Assembly (NCBI GenBank): GCA_903861055.1
Contig: CAIOSU010000474.1
Coordinates: forward strand, 1-30,187
Direction of reading: 5' to 3'
DNA from: an uncultured bacterium
GTDB taxonomy: Bacteria > Bacteroidota > Bacteroidia > Chitinophagales > CAIOSU01
Length of the DNA stretch: 30,187 bases
Under the pieces are notes generated by a model. It saw nothing but the letters and a program-made list of their open reading frames with translations. It was not told the DNA's origin and made no database searches. The position numbers and the translations under genes were made by a program. Shown here piece by piece: positions 14,975-24,096 of the stretch (the first letter of the stretch is position 1; every line of letters begins with the position of its first letter).

Positions 14975-15220
14975 TTTTCGGCGGCGTTTGGGGTCAAAAT
15001 CGCGGTTGCCGTATCTGGGCTGGGTCCTTTTAAGTAAAAAGCCTTTCAATAAAAAGTATAACAGACCTGTGCTGGCTGCAGTCAATCCTAGAGAGATCAA
15101 TATGCTCTCCCACTTTACATAGCTAACCAAAAATATGCCGATGCCCAGTAGTACAGTGCCCACCAACAGTGGAGCCTTTACTTGATTGGGTTGTTGCGGC
15201 ATAAATGGGCTTTCACTCAT
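14972..15220 (-). CDS. Small two-helix membrane protein, 82 aa
   Basis: The family is unknown. There is a short proline-rich cytoplasmic start (MSESPFMPQQPNQVKAP), then two hydrophobic helices, about residues 19-36 (LLVGTVLLGIGIFLVSYV) and 40-60 (SILISLGLTAASTGLLYFLL), and a strongly basic tail (LLKRTQ ... DPKRRRK). Positive charges after helix two suggest both ends face the cytoplasm. It lies 119 bp downstream of the redoxin gene on the same strand and could be co-transcribed. It ends at the bidirectional terminator. Confidence 0.7.
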   Translation of the reverse strand: MSESPFMPQQPNQVKAPLLVGTVLLGIGIFLVSYVKWESILISLGLTAASTGLLYFLLKGFLLKRTQPRYGNRDFDPKRRRK

Positions 15221-15339
15221 TATATTATGGGTATTTCGGTGCAGCTACACCACGGTTGATAACATTATCAAGAACCACTGCTAGAGTTTGGAACAGCAGG
15301 AGGTTTCTTGGGGCAATACAATACAGATATAATACAGCA

Positions 15340-16074
15340 TTACAATTTCTTCAGCTCCTGTATTATTTCATTAATGGTAGGCCTTTGGTTATAATCGGGA
15401 TGGAAGTAAACGTATTTTATTCTGCCATCGGTGCCTATAATATAAGTTGCCGGTACTGGCAAGCGAGCCTCCTTGGTGCCGTTGTATGTTGCAATGTCGG
15501 CATTTAAGAACTCGTTTATTTTCTTTTGGTACTCGGTAGTAACATAAAAATCGAGTTTGTAAGCATTCATGATATGCCCATTCGGGTCGGCGATTACTGA
15601 ATAGCTGGCTTTGGTTTTTTCTACAGTTTCGCCCACTTTATCCATCGTTTCTGGGGCAATGGCAACCAAAGTAGCACCCGCATTTTTGATGTATTTTATA
15701 GAATCCTCTATGGCCGATAGCTGCTTGTTGCACACGGGGCACCATGCACCACGATAGAAAACCAGCACTAGTGGTTTGTCTTTGTACAAATCAGGCAAAA
15801 ACAATTCATTGCCTTTGTGGTCTTTGGCTTTAAAAATAGGTGCCTGGTCGCCTACCTTCAATCCGGCTGGCATGCCTTTGCTATAATCAATACCATACTC
15901 ATCGTAGTAGCGTTTTTTGTCCTCGTCGGTTAGACCTTTCAGTGCGGGGTCTTCAACGGGCGCTGGTGCAGCGGTGGTATCGGTAGCAACTGTTTCCGCA
16001 TCGGTGGTTTCGGTATCGCTTCCGCACGAAAACATCAAAAGCGCCAGAGGCAATAGCAGCAAATACTTTTTCAT
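15340..16074 (-). CDS. Lipoprotein peroxiredoxin-like (AhpC/TSA) redoxin
   Basis: A 244-residue envelope thiol protein. The ATG at 16074 gives a lipoprotein signal (MKKYLLLLPLALLMFSC, lipid-modified Cys17); the frame continues upstream to a TTG at 16278, but that would bury the signal peptide. After the cysteine come acidic residues (GSDTETTDAE), a composition seen in surface-exported Bacteroidota lipoproteins, then a Thr/Ala/Pro-rich linker. The thioredoxin-fold domain, about 70-244, has VGDQAPIFKAKDHKGNELFL and the redox motif FYRGAWCPVCNKQL with Cys112 and Cys115. The motif matches the peroxiredoxin-like AhpC/TSA group, which reduces peroxides or disulphides; the exact substrate is unknown. 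The next gene downstream encodes a small membrane protein. Confidence 0.88.
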   Translation of the reverse strand: MKKYLLLLPLALLMFSCGSDTETTDAETVATDTTAAPAPVEDPALKGLTDEDKKRYYDEYGIDYSKGMPAGLKVGDQAPIFKAKDHKGNELFLPDLYKDKPLVLVFYRGAWCPVCNKQLSAIEDSIKYIKNAGATLVAIAPETMDKVGETVEKTKASYSVIADPNGHIMNAYKLDFYVTTEYQKKINEFLNADIATYNGTKEARLPVPATYIIGTDGRIKYVYFHPDYNQRPTINEIIQELKKL

Positions 16075-16387
16075 AGCAAAGGGTATATAAGGGTAAAATG
16101 TACTTACAAATATGCTGAAAAAATACGGGTTGTCATTACCTAATCGGGTATTGACAAATAACAATTGCGGCAATGTAGCCAACGTTACGCCCACCAGCTT
16201 CCTGCGCAACACCACCATTCTGCTCTTAGGCAGTAAGCCTATGCGCAGGAGGGGGGGCCTACCGGAAATGATCTTCAAGTCTGAGTTGAAAATGTGAATT
16301 CAGATTATTACGTCTAATAAACTTACTTTTTATATATTGATACATAGCAAGGCAATATCTTTATGTCCTGCTATTAATTACGCTGCT
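16075..16387. other. Intergenic region between redoxin and hybrid kinase
   Basis: This divergent gap is open in frames on both strands (to TTG at 16278 on minus; a possible 61-codon frame at 16112-16297 on plus), but neither resembles a protein I know. TTATTA-CGTC-TAATAA (16305-16320) is a small perfect inverted repeat 67 bp before the kinase ATG. No TAnnTTTG at a useful distance was found. Confidence 0.35.
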
Positions 16388-18850
16388 ATGATAGGCTTTG
16401 GCAATAAAGAATACATCCGAGAAATTGTTGAGCTCAAACAGCAGCTTAACACCGCTCCTGATGAAGAGAAGATAGGCTTATACGAGAGTATATACAATCG
16501 CTATGCCCGTATGGGCTTGCTGCTGGAGGCCGAAAAAATCACGCTCGATTTAATAGTGCATCAACGGGCACGCTTGCCCAAGAACAAGATAATAGTTGAG
16601 GAGCTGCGTCTGTGCAAGCTACTTATTGACAACGGAAAAGTAAAGCAAGGGTTAGAGCACTTGGAATATTCATTGGGACTATGCGATTTTACCAATGTGG
16701 CCGTAAGGGAAGATTACCTGGCCAAGCTGATGGGCATCTATTACTCTCTTTCGCTGCGCGATGAGAAGTACAAGGTGCAGTACCAAGAGTACTTAAGCCA
16801 GTACGAAACCCAAATTAAGCCGCAAACCACGGTGCAAAAGCTCGATTATTACATGGAGCTTTCTAACGCATACTTTAACAGGGGCGATGGAGAGAAAGGC
16901 AGGGAGTATAAAAACAAGCTACAACACCTGCTGGAGGCTAGCCCTGAACTGAGCGATGCCTATAAGGATAGGTTTAAAAACTACCTGTACCAGTTGAGCA
17001 TTGGCGAGATGCGCAACGACCCCGACCAGCATAAGCTCATCAACCATGCAAAGGCACTGCTGGAGAAAAACAAAACGGAGAAGTTTCTCCACTCGGCGGG
17101 AGTCTTTTTTTGGCTGAGGGCCATGGCAAACGCTTATGCCAAGCTGGGGGATGTGGACGGGTTGAAAAAAACCTTTAGCGACCTATACTTCTCTATAAAC
17201 GAGTATGTGGAGGAAAACATCGACATCAAAATTTATGAGCAGAAATACCAGAGCGATTACTTCCTGCAAGAACAGAAGCTGAAGGATTCACAAGAGTTGA
17301 GTAAAGTAAAAGACTCGGTGTTCTCCAACTTCAATCACGAACTGCGCACGCCACTCAATATTATCCTAAGTAATTGTGAACTGATAACGCGCGACATAAA
17401 CCTGTCGGAAGCAGGCTCAAGGCGACTAGGCGCCATTCAAAACCAGAGCTATAACTTGCTCAACATTATCGACCAGTTTATAGAAATCAACAAAACCAAC
17501 CTCCAGTTCAATCAAGTGAATAACGAGGTAGGCGACTTGGTGCAGTTTCTACAACTAATGGAAACTGACTTCGCTACACTATGCGAGCAGAAAGACATCT
17601 CCTTGAAGTTGGATATCAGTAAGTCCCCAAAGCTTATCTGCGAACTGGATTTCGCCAAGCTGGAGCGGGTGCTTTACAATTTGCTTACGAATGCGGTGAA
17701 GTTTACTGCACCAAAAGGTAAGATAACGCTGAAACTCTCGACCGATAAAAAGACACGTACCCTAACCCTGCAAGTAACAGATACCGGTATCGGCATTGCC
17801 AAGGATGAATTGGAGACTATATTCGCTCAGTTCTACTCCGCCAAAAACGATAGCGAAAACATTAAGAACACTACGGGTTTCGGTATTGGGCTATACTTGG
17901 TAAAACAGTTGGTTGAATTACTAAGCGGCACCATAAGCGTAAAAAGCGAGCTAGGCAAAGGCAGTACATTTACCGTAAAATTGCCACTGGTAGAACTTAA
18001 AGCTATCCAACAAAACCATATAGGCAAGCGGTTAAATTACAAACAGGTACACCTTCTAAATAAACCTAAAACTGCGAAGCCAAATAATTACACCAACAAA
18101 CCACGGCTATTGATAGTGGAGGATAATATGGATTTACTGGAAGTCATCACCGCATCGCTGGAAGGCAACTATACCATTAAAACCGCTGGTGACGGACAGG
18201 AAGCCAAAGAGCTATTGGCAACTTATCTACCTGATTTGGTGATTACCGACCTGATGATGCCCCGCATGAACGGCATTGAGTTGACTACCCACATAAAACA
18301 AGATGCAGCACTTAGCCATCTACCCGTTATTATGCTTACCGCCAAGGGTTCGCTACCCAACCGTATCAAAGGTTGGGAAGCGGGTATCGATGTGTTTTTA
18401 CGCAAGCCGTTTTCCATTACCGAGTTGGAACATTGCATACACAACACCATGCATACCCGCACGCACATCCAGGAGCGCATAGAGGCCTTGTTAGCCAGCG
18501 GAACGGATAAGAATGTAAAGCCCGAATCGGCCGCAGAGAAGTTTGTGGGCGAGTTTAAATATTACGTGCTATCCAACATCAGTACCACTGAGATACACAA
18601 TGCCCAACTTGCCAAGCACCTAAAGGTGGATGAGAACAGCATGTACCGAAAGATTAAAGCCCTTACCGGTTATTCGCCTATACAGCTCATTACCAAACTT
18701 AAGATTTTACGGGCCATGGAGCTTATCGAATCCAAACAATACTCCACCGTGAAGGAAGTCGCGTACAGCTGTGGTTTCAACGACCCCAAGTACTTCAGCA
18801 AGGTGTATAAAGCTGAGACTGGGGATTTGCCAAAGGTGGTAAAAAGGTAA
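16388..18850 (+). CDS. Cytoplasmic hybrid histidine kinase with receiver and AraC output
   Basis: One polypeptide of about 820 residues carries sensing, phosphotransfer and DNA binding. Residues 1-280 form TPR-like helical repeats (YRYARMGLLLEAEKITLDLI-type pairs) with no signal peptide or transmembrane helix. A short coiled-coil (FLQEQKLKDSQELSKVKDSV) leads to HisKA with phospho-acceptor His317 in FNHELRTPLNI. The ATPase domain has NLLTNAVKFT, DTGIGIAKDELE and TGFGIGLYLVKQL. The receiver, about 575-690, has LLIVEDN and phospho-acceptor Asp621 in VITDLMMPRM, with the conserved Lys in FLRKPFS. The C-terminus is an AraC helix-turn-helix (VDENSMYRKIKALTGYSPIQ, VAYSCGFNDPKYFSKVYK). This is a hybrid two-component system lacking the periplasmic Y_Y_Y propeller. 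Start: the open frame reaches TTG at 16337; ATG 16388 was chosen. Confidence 0.9.
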   Translation: MIGFGNKEYIREIVELKQQLNTAPDEEKIGLYESIYNRYARMGLLLEAEKITLDLIVHQRARLPKNKIIVEELRLCKLLIDNGKVKQGLEHLEYSLGLCDFTNVAVREDYLAKLMGIYYSLSLRDEKYKVQYQEYLSQYETQIKPQTTVQKLDYYMELSNAYFNRGDGEKGREYKNKLQHLLEASPELSDAYKDRFKNYLYQLSIGEMRNDPDQHKLINHAKALLEKNKTEKFLHSAGVFFWLRAMANAYAKLGDVDGLKKTFSDLYFSINEYVEENIDIKIYEQKYQSDYFLQEQKLKDSQELSKVKDSVFSNFNHELRTPLNIILSNCELITRDINLSEAGSRRLGAIQNQSYNLLNIIDQFIEINKTNLQFNQVNNEVGDLVQFLQLMETDFATLCEQKDISLKLDISKSPKLICELDFAKLERVLYNLLTNAVKFTAPKGKITLKLSTDKKTRTLTLQVTDTGIGIAKDELETIFAQFYSAKNDSENIKNTTGFGIGLYLVKQLVELLSGTISVKSELGKGSTFTVKLPLVELKAIQQNHIGKRLNYKQVHLLNKPKTAKPNNYTNKPRLLIVEDNMDLLEVITASLEGNYTIKTAGDGQEAKELLATYLPDLVITDLMMPRMNGIELTTHIKQDAALSHLPVIMLTAKGSLPNRIKGWEAGIDVFLRKPFSITELEHCIHNTMHTRTHIQERIEALLASGTDKNVKPESAAEKFVGEFKYYVLSNISTTEIHNAQLAKHLKVDENSMYRKIKALTGYSPIQLITKLKILRAMELIESKQYSTVKEVAYSCGFNDPKYFSKVYKAETGDLPKVVKR

Positions 18851-19169
18851 AAGCTTGGATGGTCTTTGTTCGATTCTTTTACAGTCATGATGAGCGGAGC
18901 CGAAACATGCGTAGCATAGTCATGAAACATGGCCGCGTAATACCCTTTGTACTGTTTAGTATCAATACGCTATTGGGGGAATCGATATGTCACCCACATA
19001 GCTACTACTTTAATTTTAAGCCATTTTATATACTTTTGAACTAGGGAATTAGCAATTGCAGGAATTTTCTACCCTTTTTACGGAAATCTCCCCCTCTGCG
19101 GCATCTAGTCCATCTAAATTTGAAGGTATGAGAATAGCACTAACAATTCTATATGTTGCTGCAAAGGGT
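18851..19169. other. Intergenic region with interspersed-repeat remnant
   Basis: No gene is supported. At 18886-18909 the segment CATG-ATGAGCGGAGCCGAAA-CATG resembles the widespread intergenic repeat of the form CATCCTGAGCGGAGTCGAAGGATG found in many Bacteroidota genomes. A related core occurs at 23625-23646. The right end holds the promoter of the large surface protein. Confidence 0.45.
19115..19122 (+). promoter_or_regulatory. Promoter -7 element of the large surface protein
   Basis: TAAATTTG is an exact TAnnTTTG match. Transcription would begin near 19128, so the in-frame ATG at 19128 would have no leader while the ATG at 19170 would have about 40 nt. No matching -33 box is visible. Confidence 0.5.
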
Positions 19170-22100
19170 ATGAAGGGCACTTTTGCTTTGATAGCAATAC
19201 TGTTATGGGCGGCAACAAGCACTGCCTCTGTCGCCATCGATAATACCAATACAACCATTAGTACCTGCCAAGCCAATGGCACAATAGAAGTAATAGCCAG
19301 CGGCACAGGCGCGCCGTTTATATATAGCATCACCGCCGGACCCGTTACCCGCCCCAGCCAAAGTAGCCCTATCTTTAATGCATTGCCTGCCGGTAGCTAT
19401 ACGGTACAGGTACAGAACCAGCTTGGCGAAACGGCTACTTTGGTTGACGTAATAATTACGGGCAACTACCAGTTGATGGACATTGACCCGATACCTGTTA
19501 TACAATGCACCAGTAGCTCCAACGGCTATATCATTGGCAATTTGGAATCAGGGGGAGTGGCGCCTTACACTTGGCAGTTGGTGCCGCCATCGCCGGTAAC
19601 CACACCGCCGCAAAGCATTGATACCTTCTACAACCTGCCCGATGGCAGCTACACTTTGCGCGTAACCGATGCTTGTGGCAACTTTCAAACCAAGGGCGTG
19701 GTACTGTCGTCGGTGCCCAGCTCGCTCGCACCTGACCAATACACGCACTACTTACTGTGCGGCGATTCAGCCAGGCTGATTATTAATTTTACATATACCA
19801 ACCTACAATTTCCCATGACGGTGGAGGTACATGATGATATGGGCAATACCACATCAATCATTATCAATACTATGAGCGGCGCTATCAATAACAATACCTT
19901 CTGGAATGTAATAACGCAATACAACACGGTACAGATATACACCATACTGCCGCATGCGGTTTTAGGTGGTTCGCCTTGGCATGCCATCATTACCAATGCA
20001 TGCGGGGTAAGTTTGCGGATGGATGGTTACACGGCTTCAGCGATTGTGCCATTTGCAGTGGGCGTGGTTGCGGGCTCGTGCCCACCAAAGCTGGGCTATG
20101 CCTTCCAAACCATCAATAATCAGGGCATGACAACATTGCTTCCCGATACATTAAAGTATTACCTGTTCGATATTACCTTGAATATGGTAACCGATTCGGG
20201 AATGGTAACCAATGCAGTACTACAGAACGGCATCGTGGGCCATTCTTATCGGTTGATACTGGTTGATAAATGTGGAAAGACATATACTTCGGTTGATTGG
20301 GTTTGGGCCGACCCGGCACCACCTACCGTGTACCCGTTTCCCGTGGGTCGCGAGTGTTTGGATTCCACCATCGCCATTGAAATCCAAACCCAGGGTTTTA
20401 ACAATACTGCACCCTTGGTATGGGTAATCGATTCGGGTCCGCCCACGCTGCAAAGCACCAAGCCGGGGTTTGAGTACCAATCTACCCTTAGCTACCCAGA
20501 TACCTTTGTGGTGCCCGCGGGCCAGTTGTTCGAGATAAAAAACCTGCCAGCAGGCACTTACAACTTTAGCGTGCAGGATAGTTGCGGGCAGCGCATTGAT
20601 AGCAGTTTTACCATACTGCCCAGCGAGGTGGATAGCAAGAGCTACACCTTCAACAGCACTATCACTGGGCAGTGCGGCATATTTAACGCCATCAATCTGG
20701 CTATTAATCGTGGGCATAGGTATGCCTATCCCTTTCCGTTGCCGCACTTTACTTATACTATTACCAATATTACCACTGGGCAGGTAATAGAAACGGATGA
20801 TGTGGTAGACTCGGTTAGAAAGACCATCTACAACATCCCAAATGGTATCTACACCATCAAGATTGACTTTTTTGAGTTTCCTACGCAGGGTTTTTATCTC
20901 GATAATAATGACTTCTGTACCATCATATATGATACAATCGTGGTTAACGGCTCGCCGTTTCCGCACATAAGCGAATTTGTAAATAGTTTTTGCCAAGCCA
21001 GTGTTACCACACAGGTGCTAGTTGATAGTTCGGGCGGAGTGCCACCTTACACCTACGAGGTAATATCTGGCCCGCAAACCTTTGCCCCCCAATTGAGCAA
21101 CATCTTCTACCTGCCAGTTATAGGTACTTATACCTTTAGGGTGGTAGATGCTTGTGGCAACAGTTACGTTTCGGCTACTGATATTGACACGCTGCGCTTC
21201 CCGCCTATCACCATCAGCAATACGCCTTGCCCAGGCGAAGATATATTGCTGATACCCATGGTAAGCCCATTTTATACATACCATTGGCAGAAGCCCAACG
21301 GCAGCACCTTTAATGGCGATACCCTTAGTGTGCTCAATGTATCGGCAAGCGATACCGGCCTGTATATCATTACCCGCTATGCCGACATAAACGGCTGTCG
21401 CGATACGGTGCAATCCATTTACCACTTAGAGATGCTTGCCCGTGTAAACCAAAGTTTCACGGCCTGCCAAGGCGATACCATAAAGGTAGGCACGCAACGC
21501 TATACTGCTACGGGTATTTATATAGATACGCTTTCGGCATTTACCGGCTGCGATAGTATCGTTACCACCAACCTTACCATTACCCCTACTAAGTATGGTA
21601 GCCAAAGCGTAATAGTTTGCCCTAACGACGTAATAAGAGTGGGCCCTTTCACGTTCTCCGCAGCCGATACTTCCATACAGGTGCGCATAGATACCATACC
21701 CGCCGCTTCGGGTTGCGACAGTATTGTTACCACCAACATTACCCATAAGCCCGCTTACAGTGTTATGCGCACAGTGAGTATTTGCCAAGGCGATACCGCG
21801 CACATACCCGCCGTATATCATTTGCCAGGCTTGGTGCAGTACGATACCCTACACATCACTACCAGCCAGATAGTACTGAAAGAACTGCACCAACAAGGTA
21901 ACGGTTGCGATAGTACCATTTTCGTCAGAGTTGAGGTGGGGCCCAGCTATTTCGATCTGCGTATGGATACCATTTGCCAAGGGCAGAGCGTGGCCATAGG
22001 GCCCTACATGCATACGCAGGCGGGCACCTATATGGATACCCTTGCCACCATAACTCAATGCGATAGCATTATATTATTGATATTAACCGTAACGCCTGCC

Positions 22101-23528
22101 GATAGTACGGTGATCACGCAATCTATTTGCCAAGGCCAATCGATAAACGGGCACAATGCTACCGGCACTTATAGAGATACCCTGCAAACGGCCGATGGGT
22201 GCGACAGCATCGTGGTACTGCACTTAACGGTAAGCAACTACCTCACTGACACCACCAACCAAACTATTTGCGCCGGCGATGGCTATGTCTTCCATGGCAA
22301 CGTATATACGGCAGCAGGTACTTACAGCGATACCGTGAGCGGGCCGTTTTGTGATAGCATTGTAACCCTCAACCTAATTGTGATTTTCTATTTGCGCGAT
22401 ACGGTGGCGGGCTTTATCTGCCCCGGCGGCAGCTTCAACTTCCAAGGCAATACTTACACTGCAGCAGGTACATACAACGACACCATTATCACCCCAGGCT
22501 GCGACAGCATCCACACATTGTTGCTAGGCGTATTGCCATACCTTACCACCACCACCACCCAAACCATTTGTGCCGGCGATGGCTATAACTTCCATGGTAC
22601 CGTTTACACCGCTGCGGGTATATATACCGACACGGTAAGCGGCCCCGCCTGTGATAGTATAGTTAATCTTACTTTAGCATTACTTCCTTATTTACGGGAT
22701 ACGGTTGCGGCGATGGTTTGTGCAGGAAGCAGCTATATTTTTCAGGGTAATAACTATACAGCGGCAGGCACTTATACAGATACCGTAAGCGGACCGGGCT
22801 GCGACAGTATACTCACCCTGCGCCTGAGCATTGTACCCGTGGTTGACACTACTATTAACCGTACCATATGTGCTGGCGAGAGCGTGATGTTGGGTGGCAT
22901 TGCCTATATTCAAGCTGGAATTTATCGCGATACGCTTGTGGCCATTAACGGTTGCGATAGTATCATTACCCTAAGCCTTACCGTAGATAGCGCGCCTGAT
23001 GTGGAAATACTGGCCAACGCCACCGAAGTGTATCCTGGCGATACCGTTTTGCTGAATACTACTGCGACAGCGGTGTTAAGCTATAACTGGACCGCCGATG
23101 CTGCTTTATTGAACAACCCTAACAGCCAACACCCAATTGCCATTATTACCGAGCCTACTTGGATAACGATGGAGGCTTGGGGCAACAACAACTGTGTGGC
23201 TATCGATTCCATTTTTATCAGTTTATTGGGGCAGCCATCCGATTGTAGCGATAGCTATCTATACATACCCAACGTATTCTCGCCAGACGGCAACGGCGTG
23301 AATGATCGGTTTGAGTTGTTCCACAACGATATACAGTTCATAGAGCTGCAAGTGTTCAACCGCTGGGGGGAGCTGGTATTCCGCACCAACAACATTAACC
23401 ATACTTGGGATGGTACCTTTAAAGGCCGCTACTTATCACCCGACGTATACGTGTACCAGTTGAGCTATCTTAACTGCGATGGGGTGAACGTGCGGTATCA
23501 AAAGGGGAGCATAACATTGTTGAAGTGA
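19170..23528 (+). CDS. Giant repeat surface protein with T9SS type B (CHU_C) signal
   Basis: A secreted protein of about 1452 residues. The signal peptide MKGTFALIAILLWAATSTASVA is best placed with the ATG at 19170; upstream frames start at TTG 19056 or ATG 19128. Residues ~25-690 hold SprB-like beta domains (SGTGAPFIYSITAGP, ALPAGSYTVQVQNQLGETAT, SSGGVPPYTYEVISGP, each with a conserved DACGN or DSCGQ). An Ig-like domain near 690-755 follows (PCPGEDILLIP ... SASDTGLYIITRYAD). About ten tandem repeats of ~50 residues occupy ~760-1275 (C.G......G..Y.AAGTY.DT....CDSI). The last ~90 residues (YIPNVFSPDGNGVNDRFELF, FNRWGELVFRTNN, WDGTFKGRYLSPDVYVYQLS) are the gliding-associated CHU_C domain, the type B T9SS signal. 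It is probably an adhesin exposed on the cell surface or released. Cargo partners are not adjacent. Confidence 0.92.
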   Translation: MKGTFALIAILLWAATSTASVAIDNTNTTISTCQANGTIEVIASGTGAPFIYSITAGPVTRPSQSSPIFNALPAGSYTVQVQNQLGETATLVDVIITGNYQLMDIDPIPVIQCTSSSNGYIIGNLESGGVAPYTWQLVPPSPVTTPPQSIDTFYNLPDGSYTLRVTDACGNFQTKGVVLSSVPSSLAPDQYTHYLLCGDSARLIINFTYTNLQFPMTVEVHDDMGNTTSIIINTMSGAINNNTFWNVITQYNTVQIYTILPHAVLGGSPWHAIITNACGVSLRMDGYTASAIVPFAVGVVAGSCPPKLGYAFQTINNQGMTTLLPDTLKYYLFDITLNMVTDSGMVTNAVLQNGIVGHSYRLILVDKCGKTYTSVDWVWADPAPPTVYPFPVGRECLDSTIAIEIQTQGFNNTAPLVWVIDSGPPTLQSTKPGFEYQSTLSYPDTFVVPAGQLFEIKNLPAGTYNFSVQDSCGQRIDSSFTILPSEVDSKSYTFNSTITGQCGIFNAINLAINRGHRYAYPFPLPHFTYTITNITTGQVIETDDVVDSVRKTIYNIPNGIYTIKIDFFEFPTQGFYLDNNDFCTIIYDTIVVNGSPFPHISEFVNSFCQASVTTQVLVDSSGGVPPYTYEVISGPQTFAPQLSNIFYLPVIGTYTFRVVDACGNSYVSATDIDTLRFPPITISNTPCPGEDILLIPMVSPFYTYHWQKPNGSTFNGDTLSVLNVSASDTGLYIITRYADINGCRDTVQSIYHLEMLARVNQSFTACQGDTIKVGTQRYTATGIYIDTLSAFTGCDSIVTTNLTITPTKYGSQSVIVCPNDVIRVGPFTFSAADTSIQVRIDTIPAASGCDSIVTTNITHKPAYSVMRTVSICQGDTAHIPAVYHLPGLVQYDTLHITTSQIVLKELHQQGNGCDSTIFVRVEVGPSYFDLRMDTICQGQSVAIGPYMHTQAGTYMDTLATITQCDSIILLILTVTPADSTVITQSICQGQSINGHNATGTYRDTLQTADGCDSIVVLHLTVSNYLTDTTNQTICAGDGYVFHGNVYTAAGTYSDTVSGPFCDSIVTLNLIVIFYLRDTVAGFICPGGSFNFQGNTYTAAGTYNDTIITPGCDSIHTLLLGVLPYLTTTTTQTICAGDGYNFHGTVYTAAGIYTDTVSGPACDSIVNLTLALLPYLRDTVAAMVCAGSSYIFQGNNYTAAGTYTDTVSGPGCDSILTLRLSIVPVVDTTINRTICAGESVMLGGIAYIQAGIYRDTLVAINGCDSIITLSLTVDSAPDVEILANATEVYPGDTVLLNTTATAVLSYNWTADAALLNNPNSQHPIAIITEPTWITMEAWGNNNCVAIDSIFISLLGQPSDCSDSYLYIPNVFSPDGNGVNDRFELFHNDIQFIELQVFNRWGELVFRTNNINHTWDGTFKGRYLSPDVYVYQLSYLNCDGVNVRYQKGSITLLK
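21447..23000 (+). repeat. Tandem ~150-nt repeats within the surface protein gene
   Basis: About ten units end in CDSI(V/I/L), with T.C.G near the start. From 22251 onward the units start at 22251, 22401, 22551, 22701 and 22851, an exact 150-nt period. Units 22251/22551 (CAGDGYxFHGxVYTAAG) and 22401/22701 (TVAxxxC.G.S..FQGNxYTAAGTY) are most alike in alternation, so a 300-nt pair appears to have duplicated. Earlier units are more divergent and vary in length (next preceding spacing 141 nt). Confidence 0.9.
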
Positions 23529-24096
23529 TGGGCAATATGCTGGGGCTATTACTCCCCCTACATTATAAACCAATAGTCCCCCATGAAAGGCAACCTTTTT
23601 TTACCAAGGCATAATGACCAAAAAGCATAAGCGGCGCCGAAAGTTGGGTATGTCTAAAACTAATACTTGGGCTTCCCTTGCAAATCGGGCTATCAGCTGC
23701 AATCTTCAATGAAGTATTTACGCTGCTATCCCTAAGCCAAAACCGTGCTCATTCTGCTCATATGCCTTTTCAGGCCTGCGTGCAACTGATAGTGGAGGCT
23801 TTGCCTACACAAGCCTATCTATTTTAATCAGTCCCCTTTCTGGCGCCGCGTTTTAAACTGGCTGCCTAGCCATGCCAAAAGGAATAGTCAACAGCAAAAG
23901 CGAATACATTTTGGGGTTTAATTTGGAGGTTTTCATAAGTCTATCTTTGAAAATGAAAGAATTGGTACGGTTTTAGTAATTTCCCATTGTGCAGTAGCTT
24001 TTAAGTATGATGCGGTAGGTATATTTATTCCATAAACGGTGTTGTAATTATTTTTAATACGGACACAACCAACTGAAAAACAATACTTTAAAAAAA
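23529..24096. other. 568-nt intergenic region, mostly unexplained
   Basis: No terminator with a clear T-run follows the surface protein. The segment 23625-23646, with core GCGGCGCCGAAA, is related to the repeat at 18894-18905. A minus-strand 27-codon frame at 23853-23936 is listed separately. The remainder shows no recognised coding or RNA feature, and the TTG start of the sigma gene closes it. Confidence 0.4.
23853..23936 (-). CDS. Possible 27-residue hydrophobic peptide
   Basis: An ATG-started frame encodes a basic start (MKTSKLNPKMY), a hydrophobic centre SLLLLTIPFGMA and a short tail RQPV. It looks like a tiny membrane peptide or the remnant of a signal sequence. Its length alone cannot exclude chance, and no -7 element is seen upstream. 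It lies alone in the gap between the surface protein and the sigma gene. Confidence 0.25.
   Translation of the reverse strand: MKTSKLNPKMYSLLLLTIPFGMARQPV

Noticed and set aside
16068..16110. TTTG-N21-TACCCTTTG promoter-like text before the redoxin gene
   Set aside because: It has three bases between TA and TTTG, and the implied transcript start falls at or after the ATG.
16112..16297. 61-codon plus-strand frame between redoxin and kinase
   Set aside because: Not similar to any protein I know, no promoter match, and the minus strand is equally open there.
20220..20996. 258-codon minus-strand frame inside the giant surface protein
   Set aside because: Antisense shadow in repeat-type, stop-poor DNA; the plus frame has a clear domain structure.
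21018..21821. Two minus-strand frames of 135 and 131 codons in the repeat region
   Set aside because: They mirror the repeat periodicity of the plus-strand gene and lack a plausible start context.
21447..23000. Possible CRISPR-like regular spacing
   Set aside because: The 150-nt period is protein-coding tandem repeat with divergent copies, not short identical repeats with unique spacers.
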